From: a virus
Strand: one strand, 5' to 3'
DNA length: 64,000 nt
Virus record (IMG/VR): IMGVR_UViG_3300042356_001708
Span: 39,561-103,560 of that record
Both the position numbers and the translations under genes were made by a program. Every line of letters starts with the position of its first letter. Within the stretch, counting starts at the first letter, position 1. The notes under the pieces were generated by a model. That model was not told the DNA's origin. It was given only the letters and a program-made list of their open reading frames with translations, and made no database searches. Positions 1 to 8,229 of the stretch are shown in pieces.

Positions 1-292
1 CTCTAATGAAAAAAATTATATATCTGAAAAATTTTACGATTGTATTTTAACGGATACCATCCCAATCTATTTTGGTTGTAAAAATATTAAAGAAATATGG
101 TCATACAACGGGTACATTTTATTAGATAGTATTACCGATTATCAAAAAATTGAAGATATACTTAATTACATTCATACAAATTGCGATTACCTTTATGATG
201 TTATGTTACCTGAATTAAAAAAAATCAAAGAAGAGTATTTTAATAAAAATAATTTACTAAAGAAAATAAATGATATTGCCGGTAACATATGA
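1..292 (+). CDS. GT10-family (alpha-1,3-fucosyltransferase-like) glycosyltransferase, C-terminal part
   Basis: The reading frame is open from base 2 and ends in TGA at 290-292; the start lies outside the window. The visible 96 residues carry the hallmark C-terminal GT10 pattern: SNEKNYISEKFYDC, then TIPIYFGCKNI, which is the nucleotide-sugar (GDP-fucose) binding end of alpha-1,3/1,4-fucosyltransferases. A helical tail rich in Lys/Glu follows. The stop overlaps the next start (ATGA), so it is translationally coupled to the GT23-like gene. Expected role: transfer of fucose or a similar deoxy sugar to a glycan, either on a virion protein or on the host envelope. Family assignment is confident; donor and acceptor are unknown. 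Confidence 0.75.
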   Translation, partial: SNEKNYISEKFYDCILTDTIPIYFGCKNIKEIWSYNGYILLDSITDYQKIEDILNYIHTNCDYLYDVMLPELKKIKEEYFNKNNLLKKINDIAGNI

Positions 293-1092
293 GATTTAAA
301 AGACCTATAACTCAAATAAGAATACATCATAGGAACTGTGGTTTTTTTTCAGATTTTTTAGTTATGTTATCCAACATTTATTATGTTAGGAATGAGTTAT
401 TTAATGATTTTCATATTGATTGGAGAACCTCACTATACTCATCAAATAATGAGAACATATATGATAAATATTTTTATCAACACAATGATGAAAACTGTAA
501 TTACAATAATGTTATAACTAATTTAACAGGGTATAATGCAATATTTGCAAATCATGTATTACATGAAGATGTGAGTGAAATTGAAATATATCGGTCATTA
601 TCATATGGTAATTTTTTAATGTATAATTACGGTCTACTTGAAGGTGAATTTTTTAAAAATTTTGATAGAAATTACTTCGGTGACCAAAAAATTTTAGGTA
701 TTCACAGACGGGGTACCGACCACGGACATCATGGTCAATTAATGTCTGACATAACATACTTAAATGAAATTAATAGAGAATTCAAAACAAATAATTACGA
801 TAAAATTTTTTTAATTACAGACCAATTAAGTTCGTTTGAATTCTTTAAAAAAGAACTTGGTAACTCATTAATTACCACCGACTCAACCATGTCGGATAGC
901 TCATGTGGTGTTCATTACAGACACGATGTAAGTCCTGAAAAAATCGCCTACGATGCATTAAGAGATTCTTATTTGTTGTCATTAACTGATTATAAATTAG
1001 TGACAAGAAGTAACCTATCAACATTTGCTTTATTATGTAATTTACAAAAAGATAATTTTAGACTAATTGATAAACATATTTTTTACCGATAA
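289..1092 (+). CDS. GT23/NodZ-like fucosyltransferase-type glycosyltransferase
   Basis: A 267-residue protein. Around residue 137 it has GIHRRGTDHG, resembling the HxRRxD-type donor loop of GDP-fucose transferases (GT23, NodZ and O-fucosyltransferase families). A KIFLITDQ strand follows near residue 165, and SDSSCGVHYRH and the C-terminal SNLSTFALL resemble the conserved late motifs. No signal peptide or membrane segment is visible, so it should act in the host cytoplasm. The start ATG overlaps the stop of the GT10 gene, and the methyltransferase/glycosyltransferase fusion begins 11 bases downstream, so the three genes form one glycan-modification operon. Family is inferred from motifs only; another GT-B transferase is possible. 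Confidence 0.55.
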   Translation: MRFKRPITQIRIHHRNCGFFSDFLVMLSNIYYVRNELFNDFHIDWRTSLYSSNNENIYDKYFYQHNDENCNYNNVITNLTGYNAIFANHVLHEDVSEIEIYRSLSYGNFLMYNYGLLEGEFFKNFDRNYFGDQKILGIHRRGTDHGHHGQLMSDITYLNEINREFKTNNYDKIFLITDQLSSFEFFKKELGNSLITTDSTMSDSSCGVHYRHDVSPEKIAYDALRDSYLLSLTDYKLVTRSNLSTFALLCNLQKDNFRLIDKHIFYR

Positions 1093-1103
1093 AAAATAAT
1101 AAG

Positions 1104-3449
1104 ATGAAAAATTATAAAAATATATTTGACACAATATATAAAACTTGGGGATTTGGGGGCGGAGAGAGCCGTTCAGGGCCCGGAAGTACTTTACAGGAAA
1201 CTGAAGTAATACGAGAAAAAATTAAAAATTTAGTTAAGTATAAACGAATTAAATCTGTCGTTGATTTACCTTGCGGCGATTTTAATTGGATGAAAGAAAT
1301 TGTTGATTCTTTTGACTCGTACCACGGAGGGGACATTGTGGGCGAATTAATTGTTTCAAATATTGAGAAATATAAAACTAATAAAGTCCAATTTTCAGTA
1401 ATTGATGTTCTTAATGATGAAATACCTAAAGCCGATTTATTAATAGTAAGGGATATTATTGGGCATTACCCAATTGAGGATGGTAAAAAGATAGTTGAAA
1501 AAATCATTAATTCAGGGTGTAAATACCTATTATCAACCACTTGGTATAATGTTTTAGACAGTAAATATTATTTAAAACACGAAAATAGTGATGTAGAATA
1601 CGGTAGATTTTATCCCGTAAATTTAATGAGTGAGCCGTTTAATTTACCTGAACCTGAATTAATTATTGAGGAAGATGTTGTAGTTGATGGGTATAATTTA
1701 GGTAATCGTAAAACACTTGGGTTTTGGAATTTAGAAGATTTAAAAAATAGTAAGTCAAAGAACGAGATTCTTACATTAGTTACAGGTCTGTGGGATTTAA
1801 ATCGGGATTCTTTATCTGAAGGATGGGCTAGACCATTTGAGGAACATTACATTAGAAAATTCAGAGAGTTACTTAAAACTCCACATAATTTAATAATTTA
1901 TGGGGATAGAAATCTTGAGAAAATTGTTAAAGAGTTAAGGAAAGATTATAATACACAATTTATTTACCGAGATTTGGAATGGTTTAAAACCAACGACTAT
2001 TTTGATAAAATACAAAAAATAAGAACTGATAAAAATTGGACTGGTTTATCAGGATGGCTCGGGGACTCAACTCAAGCTAAACTTGAAATGTACAACCCGT
2101 TGGTCATGTCAAAAATGTTTTTATTAAATGATGCTAAATTATTAAGTAAATTTAATACTAAAAACATTTATTGGGTTGATGCGGGAATAACTAATACTGT
2201 CAGTATTGATTATTTTACAGATGAATCAATACTAAATAAACTACCTGAAAAATTCTCAAAATTTTCATTTGTTTGTTTTCCTTACGATGCGGTTAATGAG
2301 ATACACGGGTTCAAATACGACGCGATAAATAGATATTCTCAAAATAAAGTTAATAAAGTTGCGAGAGGGGGATTTTTTGGAGGAAATGTTGACACTATTA
2401 ATGAAGTTAATTCAATCTATTATAGATTATTAATTGAAACGTTAAACGAGGGTTTAATGGGAACTGAAGAATCAATCTTCACTATTATGATATATCGTTA
2501 TAATAAACTGATTGAGTACTCCGAAATTGATTCAAACGGATTGATTTATAAGTTTTTTGAAGATTTGAAGAATGACTCAATTGAAGTTAAAACTGAAACT
2601 ACTACTACATTTTCACCCATACAAAAAATGTCTAAAGATTTGAAAGTCGGTTTATACGTCCTTACTTTTAATAGTCCGAAACAATTCAAAACTTTAATTG
2701 ACTCAATGATACAATATGATAGTGACTTTATTAACAAATCTGAAAAGTATCTATTGGATAATTCTACGGACAAAACTACCAAAGTTGTGTATGATAAATT
2801 ATGTGAGGAATATAATTTTACTTACATATCTAAAGGGGAGAATTTAGGTATTTGTGGTGGTAGACAGTACATTGCCGAACATTTTGATAAGACAAAATTA
2901 GATGCCTATTATTTCTTTGAGGACGATATGTTTTTTTACCCAAAAGAAAATGAGAAATGTAAAAACGGATTTGGTAGAATGGTAAAAAATTTATTTATAA
3001 AATCCAATGATATCTTGTCAATGAATTCTTTTGATTTCCTTAAATTAAATTTTTCAGAGTTTTATGGAGATAATACAACGCAATGGGCGTGGTATAATGT
3101 TCCACAATCTGTAAGGGAAAAATTTTGGCCAAATTATTCGCAGTTACCAAAAATGGGATTAGACCCAAACGCTCCTAAAACAAAATTTAATAATATTATG
3201 TGTTATCAGGATGTACCATATGCTGATGGTGAGATATATTATTGTAATTGGCCTCAATTGGTTAGTCGTGAAGGTAATAAAAAAATGTTTTTGGATACTA
3301 CTTGGGCATACCCACACGAACAGACGTGGATGTCACATATGTACCAACTAACTAAAGAAGGTAAATTAAATCCTGGAATACTTTTATTAACACCTACGGA
3401 ACATAATAGATTTGACCACTATGAAAGAGAATTAAGAAAAGAATCTTAA
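1104..3449 (+). CDS. Three-domain methyltransferase - HtrL/WlaTC-like glycosyltransferase - GT2-like glycosyltransferase
   Basis: A 781-residue fusion. Residues about 1-215 form a class I SAM-dependent methyltransferase: GGGESRSGPGS near the N-terminus, then VVDLPCGDFNWM as motif I and DLLIVRDIIGHY as the post-motif strand. Residues about 220-500 resemble HtrL/YibB (WlaTC) glycosyltransferases: LTLVTGLWDLNRDS at the start, LIIYGDRN, and YWVDAGITN as a possible metal-binding segment. Residues about 515-781 look like a GT-A family 2 domain: VGLYVLTFNSP, LLDNSTDK, ENLGICGGR and the acidic YFFEDDMFFYP near residue 605, then a late W/H-rich segment. It follows two fucosyltransferase-like genes. 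Likely role: building and methyl-capping a glycan on virion or host surface. Domain types are fairly sure; substrates unknown. Confidence 0.65.
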   Translation: MKNYKNIFDTIYKTWGFGGGESRSGPGSTLQETEVIREKIKNLVKYKRIKSVVDLPCGDFNWMKEIVDSFDSYHGGDIVGELIVSNIEKYKTNKVQFSVIDVLNDEIPKADLLIVRDIIGHYPIEDGKKIVEKIINSGCKYLLSTTWYNVLDSKYYLKHENSDVEYGRFYPVNLMSEPFNLPEPELIIEEDVVVDGYNLGNRKTLGFWNLEDLKNSKSKNEILTLVTGLWDLNRDSLSEGWARPFEEHYIRKFRELLKTPHNLIIYGDRNLEKIVKELRKDYNTQFIYRDLEWFKTNDYFDKIQKIRTDKNWTGLSGWLGDSTQAKLEMYNPLVMSKMFLLNDAKLLSKFNTKNIYWVDAGITNTVSIDYFTDESILNKLPEKFSKFSFVCFPYDAVNEIHGFKYDAINRYSQNKVNKVARGGFFGGNVDTINEVNSIYYRLLIETLNEGLMGTEESIFTIMIYRYNKLIEYSEIDSNGLIYKFFEDLKNDSIEVKTETTTTFSPIQKMSKDLKVGLYVLTFNSPKQFKTLIDSMIQYDSDFINKSEKYLLDNSTDKTTKVVYDKLCEEYNFTYISKGENLGICGGRQYIAEHFDKTKLDAYYFFEDDMFFYPKENEKCKNGFGRMVKNLFIKSNDILSMNSFDFLKLNFSEFYGDNTTQWAWYNVPQSVREKFWPNYSQLPKMGLDPNAPKTKFNNIMCYQDVPYADGEIYYCNWPQLVSREGNKKMFLDTTWAYPHEQTWMSHMYQLTKEGKLNPGILLLTPTEHNRFDHYERELRKES

Positions 3450-3462
3450 TTGAATTTCGTAG

Positions 3463-3469
3463 TATTTAT
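3463..3469 (+). promoter_or_regulatory. TATTTAT box (candidate phage late promoter)
   Basis: TATTTAT lies only 4 bases before the ATG at 3474. The same box precedes many structural genes in this window. Here the transcript would be nearly leaderless. Confidence 0.4.
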
Positions 3470-3473
3470 TGGT

Positions 3474-3854
3474 ATGGAATTTTACATTAAAAAAGGAGCT
3501 ACCCTACCATTATTAAAAATGCAAATTGTTAAAGATGGTAGAAGTGACTATCATAAATTTATGGATTTGATAGAAACTTCAACCATATTATTTTCAATGA
3601 TTGATGCCGATACGGGAATACCAAAATTCCTATCTAAACCTGCAGGTTTTGTTTCTAAAAATTTTTTAAATGAGGCTGCTTCAACTGAATACTATGTTTA
3701 TTATCAGTTTACGGCTAAAGACACAAATAAACCTGGTAGATATGAAGGTGAATTCCTCTTTAAAAATGAACAGGGAAATCTAATAGTTCCATTAAGAGAA
3801 AAACTTTACATTACAATTCAGGATAGTTTTATATCAGATAAGGCTTGTTGTTGA
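3474..3854 (+). CDS. Small beta-rich phage protein, possibly BppU-N-like structural domain
   Basis: I place the start at ATG 3474 rather than an upstream in-frame TTG at 3450, because a TATTTAT box ends 4 bases before this ATG and the protein proper begins MEFYIKKGATLPLLKMQIV. The product is 126 residues, predicted mainly beta. The opening KKGATLPLLKMQIVKDGR, the middle YYVYYQFTAKDTNKPGRYEG and the end LREKLYITIQDSF have the layout of an immunoglobulin-like beta sandwich of the kind at the N-terminus of baseplate proteins such as BppU. It ends in DKACC, with two adjacent cysteines. It sits between the glycosylation genes and DNA polymerase, so context gives little help. Function unproven. Confidence 0.5.
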   Translation: MEFYIKKGATLPLLKMQIVKDGRSDYHKFMDLIETSTILFSMIDADTGIPKFLSKPAGFVSKNFLNEAASTEYYVYYQFTAKDTNKPGRYEGEFLFKNEQGNLIVPLREKLYITIQDSFISDKACC

Positions 3855-3886
3855 TTTGACATTCTTTATTTAATATCTTAAATTTG
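3855..3886 (+). promoter_or_regulatory. Bacteroidota-type sigma-A promoter for DNA polymerase
   Basis: TTTG at 3855-3858 is followed after 20 bases by TAAATTTG at 3879-3886. This is an exact match to the Bacteroidota housekeeping consensus TTTG-N19-21-TAnnTTTG. Transcription would start near 3893, giving a leader of roughly 48 bases to the polymerase ATG. Use by the host RNA polymerase early in infection is inferred. Confidence 0.7.
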
Positions 3887-3940
3887 CTTAAACGGTAAAC
3901 TCCAAGATAGTTTGGAAGCCAATATACCAATTTAAAATTT

Positions 3941-6736
3941 ATGATATCAAACGAAGAAATTGAGAATTTCCTGCAAGGAAATGATGATGAAAAATACATC
4001 ATCGGGGTAGAATACGATTACGTCAAAGATTGTGTTTGGAAAATTATTGAAGACCCAATTCACGGTAAACAAATTAAAAAAGATACATTCATCCCATTTG
4101 CTTGGGTTGGTGACTTACGTGGATTAAACTTTTATCAATCATCAAAGGCATTACAAAAAGAAGCAATGACAAAACATAAAATTGTTATTGAAAAATTGCG
4201 CACTGACGGTAATGAAAGATTAGAAAAAGGATTGACGTTCATGGTTAAATCATTGAATGGATATCGTTCTCTTATTCAATTTTTTAGAGATGGGGGTGTT
4301 GACCCCTGGGGAGAAAAAACAAAAGGGTTAATCCTAATCCTCCCTCCTGTTGAACAATTCTTAGTTACAAAAGAGAAACGATTGTTCAAGGGGTTTGACG
4401 ATTACAATAGTATCACGAGGTTTGTATTTGACTTAGAGACGACCGCATTAGAACCAAAGGATGGTCGTATTTTTATGATAGGGATGAAAACCAATAAAGG
4501 TTTTAGTCAGGTAATTGAGTGTTCAACTGAAGAACAAGAAAGAGAAGGTATCATCAAATTTTTTAACACAATAGATGAACTCAAACCAAGTATTATTGCA
4601 TCTTACAACGGGTTTAACTTTGACTGGTTTTGGATATTTGAAAGAGCGAAAGCGTTAAAATTGGACATTAAAAAGGTTGCTAAAACCTTAAATGCTATGA
4701 ATCCAATCAAACAATCTGAATCAATGTTAAAACTCGCAAACGAGGTTGAGAGGTTTAACCAAACCTCAATGTGGGGTTATAATGTTGTTGACACATTACA
4801 TGCTGTTAGACGAGCTCAAGCAATCAATTCGTCTATTAAATCAGCGGGTTTGAAGTATATTACTCAATATATTAAAGCTGAAGCCCCTGACCGTGTATAT
4901 ATTGACCATACAGACATTGGTCCGTTTTATGCAAAAAAAGAAGAATATTGGTTGAACATCCAAAATGGTAAATATAAGAAAGTGGGGATTGACCCCACAA
5001 TTGACGAAGCGTGTTCAAAACACACAAACGTATATATTAAGACAACGGGTGATGATTTGGTTGAGAGATATCTTGACGATGACTTGGAGGAAACTCTAAC
5101 AGTTGACGAAGAATTTAATCAAGGTTCATTCCTACTTGCGTCTTTGGTTCCGACAACATATGAAAGAGTTTCCACTATGGGAACTGCGACATTATGGGAA
5201 ATCCAAATGAGAGCTTGGTCATACAAACATAAATTAGCAATTCCTGCTAAAAATGAAAAGACAGAGTTTGTCGGGGGTTTATCACGATTACTAAAAGTAG
5301 GGTATTCAACAGATGTATTAAAACTTGACTTCTCGTCACTTTATCCGTCAATTCAGTTGGTTCACGATGTATTCCCAACCTGCGATATCACAGGGGCGAT
5401 GAAAGGAATGTTAAATTACTTCCGTAACACTCGTATCAAGTATAAAAACTTGGCTAAGGAATATCAGGATATTGACAAAAAACAAGCAACATCTTATGAC
5501 CGTAAGCAATTACCAATTAAGATTTTCATTAACTCAATGTTCGGTGCGTTGTCCGCTCCACAAGTATATCACTGGGGTGATATGTATATGGGTGAACAGA
5601 TTACTTGTACAGGGAGACAATACTTACGTCAGATGTTACGTTTCTTTATGAAACGAGGATATACTCCTCTTGTATGTGATACGGATGGTATGAACTTCTC
5701 ATTACCTGAAGGTGGTGTGGATGGTAGAACTTATATCGGTAAGGGTAACAATTGGTTGGTTAAAGAAGGTAAGGAATATAAAGGTTATGATGCTGATGTT
5801 GCTGAGTTTAACGATATGTTTATGAAAGGTGCTATGGGACTTGACTGTGATGGTACTTGGAAATCCTGTATGAACATTGCTCGTAAGAACTACGCAACAA
5901 TGGAACACAACGGAAAGATTAAACTTACAGGTAACTCTATTAAAAGTAAGAAACTACCTTTATATATTGAGGATTTCTTGGATAAAGGAATTAAGATGTT
6001 GTTAGAAGGTAATGGCCAAGATTTTGTTGAGTGGTATTATGAATACTTAGAAAAGATTTATAACAAACAAATTCCACTTATGAAGATTGCCCAAAGAGCA
6101 AAGGTTAAATTATCTATTGACGATTATAACAAACGTTCAAAAGAAAAGACCAAAGCAGGTAATGAAATGTCACGTATGGCACATATGGAACTTGCAATTA
6201 GAGATGGTATTGCGGTTAGTTTGGGTGATGTAATATTCTATGTTAATAATGGTGTTAAAGCATCACACGGGGATGTCCAAAAAGTTAACCAACCTAAGAA
6301 GGGATGGTCGCAATCTGATTTGGATAATATGATGGAAGGGTATGGTAAAATACCTAATGAAATGGTTGAATCGTATGTAAAACTTAATTGTTATAGATTA
6401 AATCCTGCTGAATTAGAATCAAATCCTGATATGACAGGTGAATATAACGTAGCAAGAGCCGTAGTAACATTTAATAAACGCATTGAACCATTGTTAATTG
6501 TGTTTGGTGAAGAAGTAAGAAATAACCTTATTGTTACTGACCCTAAAGATAGAGGATTGTTTACTAAAGACCAATGTAAATTAATCAATGGTATCCCGTT
6601 TGAACCTGCAGACCAAGATAGTATTGAAGATTTGTTAACAATAACTGACCAAGAAAAGATATATTGGGAAAAACGAGGAATTAACCCTGAGTATATTTAC
6701 GAATTAGCTGAGGAAGGGTGGGAAGAGATGGTCTAA
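3941..6736 (+). CDS. 43: B-family DNA polymerase (T4 gp43-like)
   Basis: The replicative polymerase, 931 residues, close to T4 gp43 in size. The 3'-5' exonuclease domain has Exo I at FDLETTALEP (D164, E166) and Exo II at SYNGFNFDWFW. The polymerase domain has motif A LDFSSLYPS (D463), motif B KIFINSMFGALSA, and motif C CDTDG (D580, D582), where the more usual YxDTDS has become CDTDG. Both catalytic centres are intact, so it should be an active proofreading enzyme. A host-type promoter lies upstream with about 50 bases of leader. The last 4 bases overlap the convergent minus-strand gene. Accessory gp32, UvsX and helicase genes lie about 28 kb away. Confidence 0.95.
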   Translation: MISNEEIENFLQGNDDEKYIIGVEYDYVKDCVWKIIEDPIHGKQIKKDTFIPFAWVGDLRGLNFYQSSKALQKEAMTKHKIVIEKLRTDGNERLEKGLTFMVKSLNGYRSLIQFFRDGGVDPWGEKTKGLILILPPVEQFLVTKEKRLFKGFDDYNSITRFVFDLETTALEPKDGRIFMIGMKTNKGFSQVIECSTEEQEREGIIKFFNTIDELKPSIIASYNGFNFDWFWIFERAKALKLDIKKVAKTLNAMNPIKQSESMLKLANEVERFNQTSMWGYNVVDTLHAVRRAQAINSSIKSAGLKYITQYIKAEAPDRVYIDHTDIGPFYAKKEEYWLNIQNGKYKKVGIDPTIDEACSKHTNVYIKTTGDDLVERYLDDDLEETLTVDEEFNQGSFLLASLVPTTYERVSTMGTATLWEIQMRAWSYKHKLAIPAKNEKTEFVGGLSRLLKVGYSTDVLKLDFSSLYPSIQLVHDVFPTCDITGAMKGMLNYFRNTRIKYKNLAKEYQDIDKKQATSYDRKQLPIKIFINSMFGALSAPQVYHWGDMYMGEQITCTGRQYLRQMLRFFMKRGYTPLVCDTDGMNFSLPEGGVDGRTYIGKGNNWLVKEGKEYKGYDADVAEFNDMFMKGAMGLDCDGTWKSCMNIARKNYATMEHNGKIKLTGNSIKSKKLPLYIEDFLDKGIKMLLEGNGQDFVEWYYEYLEKIYNKQIPLMKIAQRAKVKLSIDDYNKRSKEKTKAGNEMSRMAHMELAIRDGIAVSLGDVIFYVNNGVKASHGDVQKVNQPKKGWSQSDLDNMMEGYGKIPNEMVESYVKLNCYRLNPAELESNPDMTGEYNVARAVVTFNKRIEPLLIVFGEEVRNNLIVTDPKDRGLFTKDQCKLINGIPFEPADQDSIEDLLTITDQEKIYWEKRGINPEYIYELAEEGWEEMV

Positions 6737-7068
6737 GACTGTTTCAACCCATCTGACGACAAGATATACCAATTACCTACAGCAAATACTAGCTCAACGC
6801 TTGCCCCATTCTCAAGTTCCATTTCGTCAAATTGTTCATCAATTTTACCAAAATCAGGTAATAAAAGTACTCGTGTGAGTGCTTTTATTGTTATACGGTC
6901 ATTCCTTGTTGAATTCAACTTGATTTTTGAAAAATTAATATTTTTAACAATAATTACACTTTCACCTGAACAATCATAATATGGTTCAGATACTAATGAT
7001 ACTTCAGAACTTGTGATAATTTGACCATTAATTATTCGGTCAATCGGTCTTGTTTTAATAATTGGCAT
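6733..7068 (-). CDS. Small beta-rich hypothetical protein, head-fibre/decoration-like C-terminal motif
   Basis: A 111-residue protein whose start lies 3 bases after the stop of the gp13-like neck gene, so it is the second gene of that late unit. The second half reads like the repeated beta unit of phage head fibres and tail spikes, where a strand of alternating hydrophobics is followed by GASVELVFAVGNWYILSSDG. Such NWYxLSSDG endings are common in trimeric beta-structured decoration proteins. The N-terminal half (PIIKTRPIDRIINGQ) has no recognised motif. The 3' end overlaps the end of the convergent DNA polymerase gene by 4 bases. Likely a virion structural protein; not certain. Confidence 0.55.
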   Translation of the reverse strand: MPIIKTRPIDRIINGQIITSSEVSLVSEPYYDCSGESVIIVKNINFSKIKLNSTRNDRITIKALTRVLLLPDFGKIDEQFDEMELENGASVELVFAVGNWYILSSDGLKQS

Positions 7069-7071
7069 AAA

Positions 7072-8193
7072 TTAAATTACATAAATCTGACGAGGTGCTG
7101 CTCTGAATTTAAGAGACTTATTAAGATTTTCAGCAATTTGTGCTTCTCTTTCCATTACCTTCTCAGGTTTTAATCTTGTAAGTCTACCATCAGCCCCAAT
7201 CAACTCATCAATTAGTTTAGTTTTTTCATCTTTTGCTTCAGTTGCTAAAGATGTATAATCTAAAGTTAATTCAGAATCTGGAGTTTTCAAGTTTCCACTG
7301 TATTTTCCTCGTACTCTTGCTAAAGTTTCTTTACAATATGCGACAAACCATCTTCTAACCCATTGTTTTGAAGGGTTATTTAAATCATCCCATGTAAGTT
7401 CTTCATAAGGAACATCATTAGGCGTTCTAATAATGTCAGGGTTTGCCTTTAAACAAGAATTTTTATCTTCAGGACCTACATCATAGTACCAATACCAAAC
7501 TCTACCACCGGCAAACGTTGAACTACCAAAGTCAAATTTACCTCCAGGCGTATTCATTAAATGAACTGCTTTTTTACCATCGGGTAACGCTGTAACACGA
7601 TATGTAAGTTCAGAAGCAATTATTCTCCTTTGGATGTTAATTTGTTGCATTCTTAACATCATATCAAATGCCGGCATTAAGAAATAAGACCCACTATAAC
7701 CCAATTGTGCATATCCTCCAGGTCCTCCTATACCAGGTCCTCCCATACTACCAAAAGACCAAGGGTCAAATAAAAGATTTGTAAGTGTTGACGGAGTAAA
7801 CCAAAGTAACTCATTGAGTTCTCTTCCCGCAGGTATTTCATAAATTTGTTGACCTTTAACTAATTCAATATAATCTTTCTTTAATACCCAATCACCTCCA
7901 GTTTGTAAACCAACAATTTTAGAATATGCGTAAGTATATCTTGTTTCGTAATCTAAGGTCCTGGTAACAAATGCTCTAGATAAAGATTGTTCATCTAAAT
8001 TTAAATTATATAATGACGACCATTGAGATTCAGTTAGCCAATCTTGGATGTATTGGGAATAGTCATCAATAGAAAACTCTAAAAGAGAGTCCATTTGTTC
8101 ATCTTCCAATTCAATACCTCTTAAAGGTGCACCAAGTAAATGTTTTACTTTTGTGAATAACTTATTTCTTTCAGGTTGTGATATTTTAGACAT
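7072..8193 (-). CDS. 13: Neck / head-completion protein (T4 gp13-like)
   Basis: A 373-residue protein. The N-terminus (FTKVKHLLGAPLRGIEL, then DEQMDSLLEFSIDDYSQYIQDWL) matches the layout of T4-type gp13, in which a short helix, LG.P.. and an acidic helix of the form DEQxxxxLxxAxxxY open the protein. After residue 110 comes DYIELVKGQQIYEIPAG, the beta segment that follows in gp13 relatives. A Gly-rich insert (SMGGPGIGGPGGYAQLGYSG, near residues 148-167) separates it from the C-terminal helical part containing WVRRWFVAYCKETLARVRGK. The protein should join the portal to the tail. A TATTTAT box lies 13 bases upstream of the start. Unlike T4, the gene is on the strand opposite to the other neck genes. 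Confidence 0.6.
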   Translation of the reverse strand: MSKISQPERNKLFTKVKHLLGAPLRGIELEDEQMDSLLEFSIDDYSQYIQDWLTESQWSSLYNLNLDEQSLSRAFVTRTLDYETRYTYAYSKIVGLQTGGDWVLKKDYIELVKGQQIYEIPAGRELNELLWFTPSTLTNLLFDPWSFGSMGGPGIGGPGGYAQLGYSGSYFLMPAFDMMLRMQQINIQRRIIASELTYRVTALPDGKKAVHLMNTPGGKFDFGSSTFAGGRVWYWYYDVGPEDKNSCLKANPDIIRTPNDVPYEELTWDDLNNPSKQWVRRWFVAYCKETLARVRGKYSGNLKTPDSELTLDYTSLATEAKDEKTKLIDELIGADGRLTRLKPEKVMEREAQIAENLNKSLKFRAAPRQIYVI

Positions 8194-8206
8194 TGTTTTT
8201 TATTTT

Positions 8207-8213
8207 ATAAATA
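8207..8213 (-). promoter_or_regulatory. TATTTAT box (candidate late promoter) for the gp13-like gene
   Basis: On the minus strand the sequence reads GATATTTATAAAAT, 13 bases before the ATG at 8193. It lies in the short gap between this gene and the end of the SOD fusion gene. Confidence 0.5.
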
Positions 8214-8229
8214 TCAATATCTAATTGAA

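Noticed and set aside
3450-3473. TTG start extending the small protein upstream of DNA polymerase
   Set aside because: A normal ATG at 3474 lies 4 bases after a TATTTAT box; the extra eight residues overlap that box.
3911-3926. Small hairpin TCCAA/TTGGA in the DNA polymerase leader, like the gp43 translational operator of T4
   Set aside because: Only five base pairs, and not overlapping the start region; too weak to claim without comparative data.
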